Assembly (NCBI GenBank): GCA_033852165.1
Contig: JAWSUZ010000011.1
Location: 1-64,000, forward strand
From: Agarilytica sp033852165
GTDB taxonomy: Bacteria > Pseudomonadota > Gammaproteobacteria > Pseudomonadales > Cellvibrionaceae
Direction of reading: 5' to 3'
DNA: 64,000 bases
Shown here piece after piece: positions 55,233-64,000 of this stretch (position 1 is its first letter; the number at the start of each line of letters is the position of its first letter). The notes beneath the pieces were generated by a model that did not search any database, was not told the origin of the DNA, and saw nothing but the letters and a program-made list of their open reading frames with translations. Position numbers and translations under genes: made by a program.

Positions 55233-56279
55233 TTAGCTCTCGGATTTCAGGATGTATGCGTCAAAACCTGCCTGACACAAGAGATGCGCAGCGATGTCAG
55301 CTCTGCTGCCGGCATCATCTGGAATCACATATGCGCTGGCCTTTGCCAGTTCAAGCATTGAGCTACGTAAGCGAGACAAGGGAACGTTGATACTGCCGGA
55401 CACATGGAACATGCGATATTCTAGCGGCATTTTGACATCAATGATTTTATGGGGCTTGTCTAGAGACTCCAGTTCGTCCGTTTGTAAATATTGTAATATC
55501 GGCGCTTTGAGTAACGATTCAAAATCTTCTGCATCGAGCTTTTTCAAATGCCCATCTTCAAGCATGGTGATGGTGGCATTGCGTGACGTGTCTCCGAGCA
55601 AGGCTTCTTCACCAAAATAATTGCCGGGTTCTAGAATTACATCGACGCTCTCGGAACGATTGGTAACGTGAGCAAGGCCCGAGGCCAGCACATAAAAGAA
55701 ATCGCCTTTGGCTCCCTCTTTAACGGCTATATCTCCCTTTTTTACAGCGATGTCTTTAAAGCGAGAAAATAATTCCTGTACTTGGGTCAGCGGAATTCGA
55801 GTGAATAGAGGTGATTGCAATAAAGACGACATCCAGTCGGTGGCATCTTCGTCGGCAATGCTGCTGACCTCGATTTCACCGGTAACCATCAAACTGGACT
55901 CTACTTCACTCTCTTTCTGGTCGTAAGCATAGGCTGCCGATTCACTCCAGGCAACGATACGATCGAGGACTTCGGCCTCGATAGAAAATACTTTCACTTG
56001 GGATTTAGCAATACACGAGCAACGCGTAGGCGATTCCGGATTTAAGGGGTTCGCAACAATCTTCCGATTGGATTCGACTGGAGTCGACACATAAGCGGAG
56101 TCAATCAGGTCCACTCGGCCTGAAATCAAATAGAACCGCTCGGCTACGGAGCGCCCGCGCTTAAATAACATTTCGCCTTTATAGAAACTCTTTTCGGCAA
56201 TTTGCCCCAAAGCATCTTCGAGATACTTATCATCGATTTCGCTAAACGGTACATATTTTTTTAAATCACTAAGTTCCAA
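55233..56279 (-). CDS. Double cNMP-binding domain–rhodanese-like protein
   Basis: 348 residues. Cyclic-nucleotide-binding-like domains at about 5–110 (FYKGEMLFKRGRSVAERFYL) and 155–270 (FYVLASGLAHV, EPGNYFGEEALLGDTSRNAT), then a rhodanese-like domain (about 275–345). The position of the rhodanese catalytic cysteine reads VIPDDAGSRA, without cysteine, so it is probably non-catalytic. Likely a regulatory protein; cytosolic. TTG start with AGGA seven bases upstream. 27 bp ahead of the DUF3524 gene and probably cotranscribed. Confidence 0.85.
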   Translation of the reverse strand: MELSDLKKYVPFSEIDDKYLEDALGQIAEKSFYKGEMLFKRGRSVAERFYLISGRVDLIDSAYVSTPVESNRKIVANPLNPESPTRCSCIAKSQVKVFSIEAEVLDRIVAWSESAAYAYDQKESEVESSLMVTGEIEVSSIADEDATDWMSSLLQSPLFTRIPLTQVQELFSRFKDIAVKKGDIAVKEGAKGDFFYVLASGLAHVTNRSESVDVILEPGNYFGEEALLGDTSRNATITMLEDGHLKKLDAEDFESLLKAPILQYLQTDELESLDKPHKIIDVKMPLEYRMFHVSGSINVPLSRLRSSMLELAKASAYVIPDDAGSRADIAAHLLCQAGFDAYILKSES

Positions 56280-56449
56280 TACGCTTCCTCACGCTGAGAG
56301 TCACCAGGCTAACCTTCTAAAGAGGTTTTTATAGAGTATGGTCAATAAATTTAGCTTTTTCCGAGGACTTTTTCACGCTTACGGCAGATTAAATAAAAAC
56401 GTGCTCAACAATCGCTTTGTTGGCGTCTAGACCTCGGGTACTGGCCCGT

Positions 56450-57778
56450 TCAGGCCGTTGTTATCATTGTTTCACTGTTATAGAAACGCTTCAACAACTG
56501 AAATAGTGTTTGTAGGTCTCTGGTGCCCGCTAGCTCGCGAGTGGAGTGCATGGCAAATGTCGCCACGCCCAAATCCAAGGTTTTAACCCCGACATTTGAA
56601 GCAGTTATGGGACCTATTGTGCTCCCACAGCGCATGTCGGCCCGTGTCACAAACATTTGTAACGGCAATTCCGGTTTCATTCGCGCCAAGCGCTTTAAAA
56701 ACGACGAGCTGTGAGATGACGTGGCATAGCTTTGCTTCGCGTCAAACTTAACCACAGGGCCTTGGTTTAAGAGCGGTCCGTGATTGTCGTCATGCTTGCT
56801 GGTGTAGTTCGGGTGTATGCCGTGAGCATTGTCTACGGACAAGAGCATGGAAGCTCTTATATTAATTTGCCTTTGCTCTGCATCGGGGTATATCCGCGTC
56901 AATAAATCTTCTAGGACGGTGCCATTGGCGCCCACATCGGATTGACTGCCGACTTCTTCATGGTCACTACAGATCAGTATTGAGCTGTATTTTGTGTCTG
57001 ATTCAATGAGCGCTAATGCACCGATAAAAGAGCTGAGTAAATTATCTAAGCGCGCTCCGGCAAAAAAATCGTGCTTTAAGCCCACGACAGACGGCGGTTG
57101 TACGTCGTAAAACATCATGTCGAAGTCGAGCACGTCTACCGCGTCATTACAGCCATCGGACTGTAATTTTTCGAGTAACAATTTGCGAAAACAAAATTCC
57201 TCTTCACCCTTCGCCCCATTCTTAGCCCCACCCTGCCCCTGAAACAAAATCGGATTTAACTGGGTTTGAGGATTTACGGTGCGGTTTTTATTGGCTTCGC
57301 GATCGAGGTGAATAGCCAAGCTTGGTATGACGGCGATAGGGTCTTTAAAATCAACCAATGCAGACTTCAACGCGTTATCGGCGTCGAGATAACACACGCG
57401 TCCAGCAATCGATAAATCACGATCAAACCACGGGTTTAGTAAAGCGCCGCCGTAAACCTCGATACCTAATTGCTGGTATCCCTTAACGTTTTTTTCTGGT
57501 TGAGGCTTTACTTTCAGGCAAGGGCTATCGGTATGTGCGCCAACTAAGCGTATGCCCGCTGCCGAATCTTTTTCACCGAGGATAAAGCCGACGATCGTCG
57601 AATCGGAACGGGTGAAATAGTATTTACTGCCTGCTGTGAGCTGCCAGGTCTGATCTTCTTTCAACTGGCTGAAGCCCGCCTCGCTTAGCAATGCTGCTAG
57701 GTTAGCAGTAGCATGGTAAGGCGATGGAGATGCCTGAAGAAACGTTAAAAACTTGTCACAAACGGCGCTATCAGACAT
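56450..57778 (-). CDS. apeB: M18 family aminopeptidase
   Basis: Zinc aminopeptidase of the M18/aspartyl aminopeptidase family, 442 residues. Metal- and catalytic-site segments are visible: VGAHTDSPCLKVKP, CSDHEEVGSQSDVGA and ATSSHSSSFL, plus DNAHGIHPNY. Removes N-terminal residues from peptides in the cytosol. Downstream of uppP with a 25-bp gap. Confidence 0.94.
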   Translation of the reverse strand: MSDSAVCDKFLTFLQASPSPYHATANLAALLSEAGFSQLKEDQTWQLTAGSKYYFTRSDSTIVGFILGEKDSAAGIRLVGAHTDSPCLKVKPQPEKNVKGYQQLGIEVYGGALLNPWFDRDLSIAGRVCYLDADNALKSALVDFKDPIAVIPSLAIHLDREANKNRTVNPQTQLNPILFQGQGGAKNGAKGEEEFCFRKLLLEKLQSDGCNDAVDVLDFDMMFYDVQPPSVVGLKHDFFAGARLDNLLSSFIGALALIESDTKYSSILICSDHEEVGSQSDVGANGTVLEDLLTRIYPDAEQRQINIRASMLLSVDNAHGIHPNYTSKHDDNHGPLLNQGPVVKFDAKQSYATSSHSSSFLKRLARMKPELPLQMFVTRADMRCGSTIGPITASNVGVKTLDLGVATFAMHSTRELAGTRDLQTLFQLLKRFYNSETMITTA

Positions 57779-57803
57779 AAGAGGATCTTTACATTGGTCA
57801 ACA

Positions 57804-58601
57804 TTAAAGGAGAAGTAATATAAGCACGGTGCCTAATATCATGCGATAAATCACAAACGGCAACATTCCCATTTTATTAATAAAACTCAAAAAATAGTAA
57901 ATACAAATATACGCGCTCACTGCGGAGATTAGAACTCCCAAGCCAATACTGAACCAATCCACCGATTCCTGCCCGATTAGCGACGCGCCTTTGTATGATC
58001 CACTTAGGAGTATCACGGGTATCGAAAGGAGAAAGGAGAAGCGAGCGGCGTCCATTCTTGTAAACCCTAACAACAGGGCTGCGGTAATGGTGATGCCTGA
58101 TCGAGAAGTACCGGGAATAATGGCAATAGCCTGGGCGATGCCAATGATCAAGGCGGAAATAACTGTCATTTGAATTAGGTTTTTGGTGCGTTTATCTGCG
58201 TTCCGGTCAGAGAACGCAAGCAGTAATCCAAATATGATCGTGGTGGCTGCAATAACGGCTGTAGAGCGCAGATGATTTTCAACAATATCATCCATTAACA
58301 AGCCAAATAGACCTGCAGGTATTGTCGCAAGAGCAATAAGCCAGGCTAAGCGCCCGTCATCGTTGGTGCCCTTTCCCGCTACGGACAATGACCAGCCCAC
58401 CACTAGTGCGGCAATGTCACGACGAAAATACAAGACAACCGCACTTAATGTACCGACGTGTACAGCAACATCAAAAGCCAAGCCTTGGTCGGGCCAGCCG
58501 AAAATTTCTTTCGGTAATATGAGGTGAGCTGAACTGGAAATGGGCAAAAATTCAGTGAGGCCTTGAACTAAAGCCAATACAATAACGTGGAGAATTTCCA
58601 T
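57804..58601 (-). CDS. uppP: Undecaprenyl-diphosphatase UppP (BacA)
   Basis: Inner membrane enzyme recycling undecaprenyl pyrophosphate for peptidoglycan synthesis. Motifs QGLTEFLPISSSAHL and IPGTSRSGITI, with seven to eight membrane segments. 265 residues from the ATG at 58601, which matches the usual MEILHVIVLALVQG start; a TTG six codons upstream is less likely. Confidence 0.95.
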   Translation of the reverse strand: MEILHVIVLALVQGLTEFLPISSSAHLILPKEIFGWPDQGLAFDVAVHVGTLSAVVLYFRRDIAALVVGWSLSVAGKGTNDDGRLAWLIALATIPAGLFGLLMDDIVENHLRSTAVIAATTIIFGLLLAFSDRNADKRTKNLIQMTVISALIIGIAQAIAIIPGTSRSGITITAALLLGFTRMDAARFSFLLSIPVILLSGSYKGASLIGQESVDWFSIGLGVLISAVSAYICIYYFLSFINKMGMLPFVIYRMILGTVLILLLL

Positions 58602-58652
58602 AGAACAATCTTTAATCAAGGGTTGGGCGTAGGTTGAAACTTAACGTGTAAC

Positions 58653-59372
58653 TCAATTTTGAGTGCGAATTCGGGTGCGTTTTTCCCAGGCCACTTCGTT
58701 ACGTAGATATAGGGGTTCTATTTCAGAACTTTTTGTTTCTCTGAGCGCGAGCTTAAAACTATCGTCGCTCCACAATGAAAGCAGGTGCTCTGCGTGAGGC
58801 AACTCTTCGGAGTAACACGCTGTGCAATCGTCTCGGTTAACACTCGGCAACTGAAAGCCATGACCGATACCGATGGCAGTTCCGCTTACAGACTTCAATC
58901 CTATATTGAATTGTTCTGGTGATGAAACTGCCGGCGGTAAAACTTCTGTGAGTAAGCCGTTTTGATGAGTATAGGTTGCCCAGTAGACTTCGCCCATTCG
59001 GGCGTCTAAACAGCTGACTAAGGTCGCATTTTCGGTTTTAGGCCGACCAATTAAACCTTGAGCCATCACTTCTAATGAGTTGGCTCCAATAAGCGGTATA
59101 TTCGCGCCGTACGATAACCCTTGCGCCACCGACAGGCAGATACGAATACCGGTAAATGATCCGGGCCCCAGGGTTACTACGATCGCATCTAGCTGTTTGA
59201 GGGTAATCTCGGCTTCGTTCAGCAATGCATCCACCATCGGCAACAACGCTTGAGCATGAGATCTTGGAATATTACAAACTTGGGAGGTGATTTGCCCTCG
59301 TTGATTGAGGGCTACTGAACACCGCTCAGTGGAAGCATCAATAGCAAGAACGGTGTAGGCTGAAATGGACAT
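58653..59372 (-). CDS. tsaB: tRNA threonylcarbamoyladenosine synthesis protein TsaB
   Basis: Actin-like ATPase-fold protein, 239 residues, that supports TsaD in t6A37 formation. VLAIDASTERCSVAL opens the fold; TLGPGSFTGIRICLSVAQGL is the diagnostic block. Lies between adk and uppP on the same strand. Confidence 0.94.
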   Translation of the reverse strand: MSISAYTVLAIDASTERCSVALNQRGQITSQVCNIPRSHAQALLPMVDALLNEAEITLKQLDAIVVTLGPGSFTGIRICLSVAQGLSYGANIPLIGANSLEVMAQGLIGRPKTENATLVSCLDARMGEVYWATYTHQNGLLTEVLPPAVSSPEQFNIGLKSVSGTAIGIGHGFQLPSVNRDDCTACYSEELPHAEHLLSLWSDDSFKLALRETKSSEIEPLYLRNEVAWEKRTRIRTQN

Positions 59373-59426
59373 ATTAGAACGTTGATTGGTTTGCTGGACT
59401 TAACCGGCTTATATTACCGAGATGAA

Positions 59427-60065
59427 TTAGAACTTTAATGCGGCCTTCACTTTGGCTTTGATGTCGTCCAATGAGCCAACGCCATTAACACGAGAGAATG
59501 TAACGCCATCAACTGCTTGGTAAAACTTAACTAAGGGTTCTGTTTGGTCGTGATAAACACCTAAACGACGACGTACTGTTTCTTCTTTGTCATCTTCACG
59601 CTGAATGAGGGGCTCGCCCGTTTCATCGTCTTTACCTTCAACCTCTGGCGCGTTGTGTTCAATGTGGTAGATGCGACCTGAAGATTCGTGAACGCGGCGC
59701 CCACTTAAACGCGCAACAATTTCGGCATCTTCGACAAAGATTTCCAACACATTGTCGATACTTACACCTGATGAGGCCAATGCTTCTGCCTGTGGAATCG
59801 TGCGCGGAAAGCCGTCGAGAAGGAAACCTTTCGCACAATCGTCTTGGGCGATACGATCTTTAACCAAGTCTATAATTAAGTCGTCAGAAACTAACGCTCC
59901 AGAATCCATAACACCTTTTACTTTTTCCCCAAGCTCTGATCCCGCTGCGACTGCTGCTCGTAGCATGTCACCCGTTGAGATCTGCGGAATACCGTACGAT
60001 TCCATCAAAAATTTGGCTTGCGTGCCTTTACCAGCACCGGGAGCTCCTAAAAGTATTACGTGCAT
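59427..60065 (-). CDS. adk: Adenylate kinase
   Basis: Converts AMP and ATP to two ADP. P-loop GAPGAGKGTQ (7–16), GFLLDGFPRTI and a long LID domain without the zinc cysteines (SGRIYHIEHNAPEVEGKDDE). 212 residues, normal. Confidence 0.97.
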   Translation of the reverse strand: MHVILLGAPGAGKGTQAKFLMESYGIPQISTGDMLRAAVAAGSELGEKVKGVMDSGALVSDDLIIDLVKDRIAQDDCAKGFLLDGFPRTIPQAEALASSGVSIDNVLEIFVEDAEIVARLSGRRVHESSGRIYHIEHNAPEVEGKDDETGEPLIQREDDKEETVRRRLGVYHDQTEPLVKFYQAVDGVTFSRVNGVGSLDDIKAKVKAALKF

Positions 60066-60300
60066 GAGGATTCCTCTTATTTAGTTCATGTTCAACCCTT
60101 TCGGGTTTACGGCACAAAACGGATTTGTTTACGAAAATGTAGTTTACGCTGAGATTATATTCACGATTTCAACTCTTATAAGTCCGTATGTGCCCTATTG
60201 GCGGCATACAATACACATCCAAAGATTGATTAACAAGGATTTACTAGGGGCATTCAACAGGCGTAGAGTTTTCGATAAACGCGAACCCCTTGCACGAGGT

Positions 60301-61110
60301 TTACTCGCGTTCTTTTGCTTCGCGCCAAAAGGCTTCTAGCTGATCAGAAGTGTGCTTCGATTCTCCATTTTCAGTCATGCGTTCATGTACATGGGTAAAT
60401 CGAGATTGGAATTTTTGATTGGCTTGACGCATGATCTCGTCGGGATCTCTACCAAGGTGCCGAGCAAGGTTCACGCAGGTGAACATGAGGTCGCCCAATT
60501 CACTCGCGATGTGATCAGAATCTCCCGATTCGAATGCTTCTTGTAATTCGCCAAATTCTTCCCCAACTTTATCGAGAACTTGAGTACTTTCTTTCCAATC
60601 AAAACCCAGTTTTGCGGCACGCTTTTGTAACTTTGCAGCTCGGGTTAATCCGGGAAGTGAATTTGGAACATCATCAAAAACGCCTTTATCCCCTTTGGAT
60701 TCTCGTTCGGCTTGTTTGATGTTTTCCCAGGAGGCTTTAATCGCGGCATCATCCATGACATTGTTGGGGTCACGCTGACTTTCAAGCGTTCCATCCGGAA
60801 AGACATGAGGATGACGACGTACGAGCTTAGACGTTAAGCCATGGACAACATCGTGAAAGGAGAAGCGTGACTCTTCACTGGCAAGCTGGGTATAAAAAAT
60901 AACTTGAAACAGTAAATCCCCAAGTTCTTCTCGAAGATGATCAAAATCTTCATTTTCAATAGCATCCACCACCTCATAGGCTTCTTCTATGGTGGATGAG
61001 GTAATGGATTTATAGGATTGTTTAATATCCCAGGGGCAACCGGTCTCAGGGTCTCTCAGTCTGCTCATTAGATAAATGAGATTTTCCAGGGAGTACTCGG
61101 TGGTAGGCAT
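60301..61110 (-). CDS. mazG: Nucleoside triphosphate pyrophosphohydrolase MazG
   Basis: Two MazG repeats in 269 residues: GCPWDIKQSYKSITSSTIEE with EELGDLLFQVIFYTQ in the first, and EEFGELQEAFESGD with ELGDLMFTCVNLARHLG in the second. The EEXXE/D metal sites are present. Hydrolyses NTPs and in E. coli influences ppGpp-dependent survival. Seven bp after relA, the classic relA–mazG pair. Confidence 0.96.
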   Translation of the reverse strand: MPTTEYSLENLIYLMSRLRDPETGCPWDIKQSYKSITSSTIEEAYEVVDAIENEDFDHLREELGDLLFQVIFYTQLASEESRFSFHDVVHGLTSKLVRRHPHVFPDGTLESQRDPNNVMDDAAIKASWENIKQAERESKGDKGVFDDVPNSLPGLTRAAKLQKRAAKLGFDWKESTQVLDKVGEEFGELQEAFESGDSDHIASELGDLMFTCVNLARHLGRDPDEIMRQANQKFQSRFTHVHERMTENGESKHTSDQLEAFWREAKERE

Positions 61111-61117
61111 AGGAATC

Positions 61118-63367
61118 TCAGTTTTCTCGACGTACTGAAGAGATATTCGGCAAGTGGTTTAATTTAGCGAACACACGGCTGAGTGTACCCAAATCTGAAA
61201 TTTCGATAATCAGCAACATTTCAACGGTGTTCCGCTCTTTAAAGGACTCTGTTTGCATGGCGCTTACGTTTATCTTTTCTCGGTCCAACAATGTGGTGAT
61301 ATCACGCAATAAACCATGTCGGTCAAATGCTTCTATTTTTATTTTGACTGCGTATAATTTATTGGGTTTATCTGCCCAATCAACAGAAATAATCCGTTCA
61401 GGTTCTTCTGACTGAAGCTGCAGTACGTTGGGGCAATCTTTTCTGTGTATCGAGACACCCCGCCCTACCGTGATATAGCCCGAAATACTGTCGCCCGGAA
61501 TGGGTTTACAGCATTGAGCCAGGGAAGACAGAAGGTTGCCGACGCCATCAATATAGACTTCCGCGCTTCCATCTTGATTAACAGCTCTCCCAACAAGGGA
61601 GGTAACCGCTTTTTGCGGGTCTTTAATATTGAACAAACGCTGCGCTGCGCCCATGACTCTTTCAACGCTAATATCGGCCGTGCCCACTGCCGCGTATAAG
61701 CTTTCTAGATCTTTCAGGTTCAGTTTTTTGGCTAAGGCTTCGTAATCGAGATCTTTTACCGCCAAGCGCCGGAATTCATGATCGAGCAACGCCCGGCCAT
61801 CTTCGATATTTTGGTCGCGGTCCTGAAGTTTGAACCACTGCTGCAGCCGACTACGGCCTTTCGAGGTGGTCACATATCCCAGTGCAGGCGTTAACCAATC
61901 TCGACTGGGTGCGGCGTGCTTGCCAGTTAGAATTTCAACTTGGTCTGCTGTTTTGAGTGAGTGGTTGAGCGGCACAATCCGCCCATTCACTTTGGCACCC
62001 CGACAATGAATGCCGACGTCGGAGTGAATTCTGAAAGCAAAATCGACTGGCGTCGCTTGTTCAGGCAAGTCAACAACATGACCTTCTGGCGTAAATACGT
62101 AGATTCGGTCTTGCGCAATACCATTCGGAAGATTGTCTCCCCAGGGGCTGCCGCTGCCACCCACGTCGTCGTGCCATTCAAGTACTTGCCGAAGCCACTC
62201 TATTTTTTGTTCGTAACTATCAGACCCTGAGTCTTCACTATCCGTGTCTTTATATCGCCAATGAGCGCAAACGCCAAACTCAGCTTCTTCGTGCATGGTT
62301 CCCGTACGAATTTGTACTTCCAGCACACGATTAGCTGAGCCTTGCACCGCTGTATGTAAGGAGCGATAACCATTTTCCTTTGGGTTGGCAATATAATCGT
62401 CAAATTCATTGGGGATATTTCGCCATAGCGCATGTACGATACCAAGTACTGAGTAACAGTCCCGCTCGCTATCAACAAGAATTCGAACCGCTCGAATATC
62501 ATAGACTTCTGAGAAGTCGATGTTCTTACGACGCATTTTTCGCCAGATACTGTATATATGCTTTACGCGCCCACAGACTTCAGCTTCGATATTTTCTGCC
62601 GCCAATTTCTGCTCGAGAACGTCTATTACGCCTTCGATGTAGACTTGTCGGTCGAGGCGTTTTTCGTCTAGCAGTTTGGCTATATATTTGTAGTCATAGG
62701 GTTGCAGATAGCGGAACGCAAGATCTTCCAACTCCCACTTGATATGCCCTATCCCTAAACGGTGAGCGAGAGGCGCATAGATATCGGATACTTCTTTAGC
62801 AATTTTTCGACGCCGTTCGGTCGATGCATTTTTGATGGAGCGAATAGCACAAGTTCGTTCAGCCAATTTGATCAGCGCGATACGTACGTCGTCGATCATG
62901 GCCACGAGCATCTTACGTACGTTTTCTGCTTGCTCTTCACTTTGCAATCCGAATACGGCGCTATCGCTATGATTTGAAAGTGCACTTATCGAGGCCATTC
63001 TGATTACACCTTCGATCAGGTTGGCGACAATCTCTCCAAATTCCTTCTTGACGTCCTCAATGGGAAGCTTACTTTCACGCACGCTTCGGTACAGAATCGC
63101 TGCGACAATGGTGTCCTGGTCCATTTGCAAATCTGCCAGGATGTCAGCCATTTCGATACCGGCTGAAAAAGTGCTGTAACCAGTCCCCCATCCGGCAATA
63201 TTATTGCCTGGGTCTTTTTCGACCTTGTACGACCAATCACAAGCTTTCGCCATAACCGATTTGTCGGACTCACCGAGATGGGAGGAATCACAGACCTTAT
63301 CTAACCAAGAGGATGTATCTAAACCACCTTGATCGTTGATAGGGTAATCTTCGCGAACTTTAACCAT
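61118..63367 (-). CDS. relA: GTP pyrophosphokinase RelA
   Basis: Ribosome-associated (p)ppGpp synthetase, 749 residues. The N-terminal hydrolase-like domain lacks the HD metal pair (AAILYRSVRES), as in RelA rather than SpoT. The synthetase domain has YDIRAVRILVD and NPKENGYRSLHTAV. TGS (about 410–470), a zinc-finger-like CCKPIPGD region and a C-terminal ACT domain follow. Confidence 0.97.
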   Translation of the reverse strand: MVKVREDYPINDQGGLDTSSWLDKVCDSSHLGESDKSVMAKACDWSYKVEKDPGNNIAGWGTGYSTFSAGIEMADILADLQMDQDTIVAAILYRSVRESKLPIEDVKKEFGEIVANLIEGVIRMASISALSNHSDSAVFGLQSEEQAENVRKMLVAMIDDVRIALIKLAERTCAIRSIKNASTERRRKIAKEVSDIYAPLAHRLGIGHIKWELEDLAFRYLQPYDYKYIAKLLDEKRLDRQVYIEGVIDVLEQKLAAENIEAEVCGRVKHIYSIWRKMRRKNIDFSEVYDIRAVRILVDSERDCYSVLGIVHALWRNIPNEFDDYIANPKENGYRSLHTAVQGSANRVLEVQIRTGTMHEEAEFGVCAHWRYKDTDSEDSGSDSYEQKIEWLRQVLEWHDDVGGSGSPWGDNLPNGIAQDRIYVFTPEGHVVDLPEQATPVDFAFRIHSDVGIHCRGAKVNGRIVPLNHSLKTADQVEILTGKHAAPSRDWLTPALGYVTTSKGRSRLQQWFKLQDRDQNIEDGRALLDHEFRRLAVKDLDYEALAKKLNLKDLESLYAAVGTADISVERVMGAAQRLFNIKDPQKAVTSLVGRAVNQDGSAEVYIDGVGNLLSSLAQCCKPIPGDSISGYITVGRGVSIHRKDCPNVLQLQSEEPERIISVDWADKPNKLYAVKIKIEAFDRHGLLRDITTLLDREKINVSAMQTESFKERNTVEMLLIIEISDLGTLSRVFAKLNHLPNISSVRREN

Positions 63368-63382
63368 GCTATGCCTACAGCT

Positions 63383-64000
63383 CTACGATTGAAAAACGCC
63401 GGAGGACAAGTAACGATCCCCTCTGTCGCAAACAATAGCGACGATAATCGCATTTTCTGTACTTTGGGCAACATCTAAAGCTGCAGCCACTGCTCCACCT
63501 GAAGATACACCGCAAAAGATGCCTTCTCGCTGAGCTAAAGCACGCATGGTATCTTCAGCTTTTTTCTGGGACATACTCACCACCGAATCAATATTCTTAT
63601 CGTCAAAAATTGCTGGCATATATTCTATTGGCCAGCGGCGAATACCGGGTATTTTGGCTCCGTCTTCTGGCTGTAAACCGATTATTTGTATCTTCTCATT
63701 CTTCTCTTTCAGGTATCGTGAGGTACCAACTATTGTCCCGGTAGTGCCCATAGCACTGACAAAGTGGGTAATACGACCGTCGGTTTGACGCCAAATTTCC
63801 GGCCCCGTTCCCTCATAATGAGCAATTGGGTTATCGTCGTTGCCAAATTGGTCTAAAACCCGCCCTTTACCGTCCCTTTCCATCTGCTTGGCCAAGTCTC
63901 TTGCACCTTCCATTCCTTCTTCAGGCGAAACGAGGATCAAGTCGGCGCCGTACGCTCGCATCGCATCTTTGCGTTCTTGGGTCGCGTTATCGGGCATGAT
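63383..64000 (-). CDS. cysM: Cysteine synthase B, 5' part beyond the window
   Basis: C-terminal about 205 residues of a PLP-dependent O-acetylserine sulfhydrylase. MPDNATQERKDAMRAYGADL aligns with an internal stretch of CysM, so the true start lies past position 64000. The PLP phosphate loop (SAMGTTGTIVGTSRYL), GLQPEDG and SSGGAVAAALDVA are present. It precedes relA by 15 bp. Confidence 0.93.
   Translation of the reverse strand: MMPDNATQERKDAMRAYGADLILVSPEEGMEGARDLAKQMERDGKGRVLDQFGNDDNPIAHYEGTGPEIWRQTDGRITHFVSAMGTTGTIVGTSRYLKEKNEKIQIIGLQPEDGAKIPGIRRWPIEYMPAIFDDKNIDSVVSMSQKKAEDTMRALAQREGIFCGVSSGGAVAAALDVAQSTENAIIVAIVCDRGDRYLSSGVFQS

Overview
The window comes from a Gram-negative, motile gammaproteobacterium. 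The gene content (flgA–flgN block with cheV/cheR, rsmE, ttcA, relA–mazG, adk, tsaB, a DUF3524 glycosyltransferase) and moderate GC resemble marine Cellvibrionaceae-type bacteria such as Teredinibacter or Saccharophagus. That placement is an inference from gene content and style, not a computed phylogeny.

Layout. 1–2.4 kb: a 7-bp tandem repeat array and a fused 2-oxoglutarate dioxygenase/GSCFA protein. 2.6–22.4 kb: a nearly complete axial flagellar locus. Flagellin, flgL, K, J, I, H, G, F, E, D, C, B, cheR and cheV lie on the minus strand; flgA, flgM and flgN lie on the plus strand. Four sigma-54 (-24/-12) promoters precede flagellin, flgF, flgB and flgA, and a near-consensus sigma-28 promoter precedes flgM. 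This fits a hierarchy in which hook, basal-body and flagellin genes are RpoN-dependent and the anti-sigma factor is FliA-dependent. 22.5–25.1 kb: a three-gene set of the arsenosugar-biosynthesis type (radical SAM ArsS plus two transferases). 25.3–28.7 kb: tRNA-Arg(CCU), a umuDC-like pair whose UmuD lacks the catalytic serine, and a diguanylate cyclase.

29–38.8 kb is accessory in character: dispersed repeats, two alpha/beta hydrolases, Lgt, several unrecognised small genes, two overlapping SymE-like genes, a PIN/HTH toxin–antitoxin pair, and remnants of a type I-E CRISPR array without cas genes. 39–47.5 kb: small unknowns, an AraC-type HTH gene, an orphan flagellin-like gene lacking the terminal D0 sequences, rsmE, a GGDEF/EAL protein, ttcA and a YcgR-like PilZ protein. 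47.7–56.3 kb: bioA, a three-gene partner-switching/chemoreceptor group (REC–PP2C–ATPase, STAS, MCP), trpS, the DUF3524 glycosyltransferase and a double cNMP-domain/rhodanese protein. 56.4–64 kb: housekeeping genes apeB, uppP, tsaB, adk, mazG, relA and the 3' part of cysM, which runs off the window.

Themes. Motility, c-di-GMP and sigma/anti-sigma control recur: FlgM, the REC–PP2C–ATPase/STAS pair, PilZ, GGDEF and EAL. G-rich 7-bp repeat arrays lie immediately 3' of genes at four places. FlgE and FlgK share a homologous insert of about 200 residues. No single locus is clearly a new system. The strongest leads are the dioxygenase–GSCFA fusion beside flagellin, the serine-less UmuD, the SymE tandem with the CRISPR/TA island, the orphan flagellin-like protein and the shared FlgE/FlgK insert.
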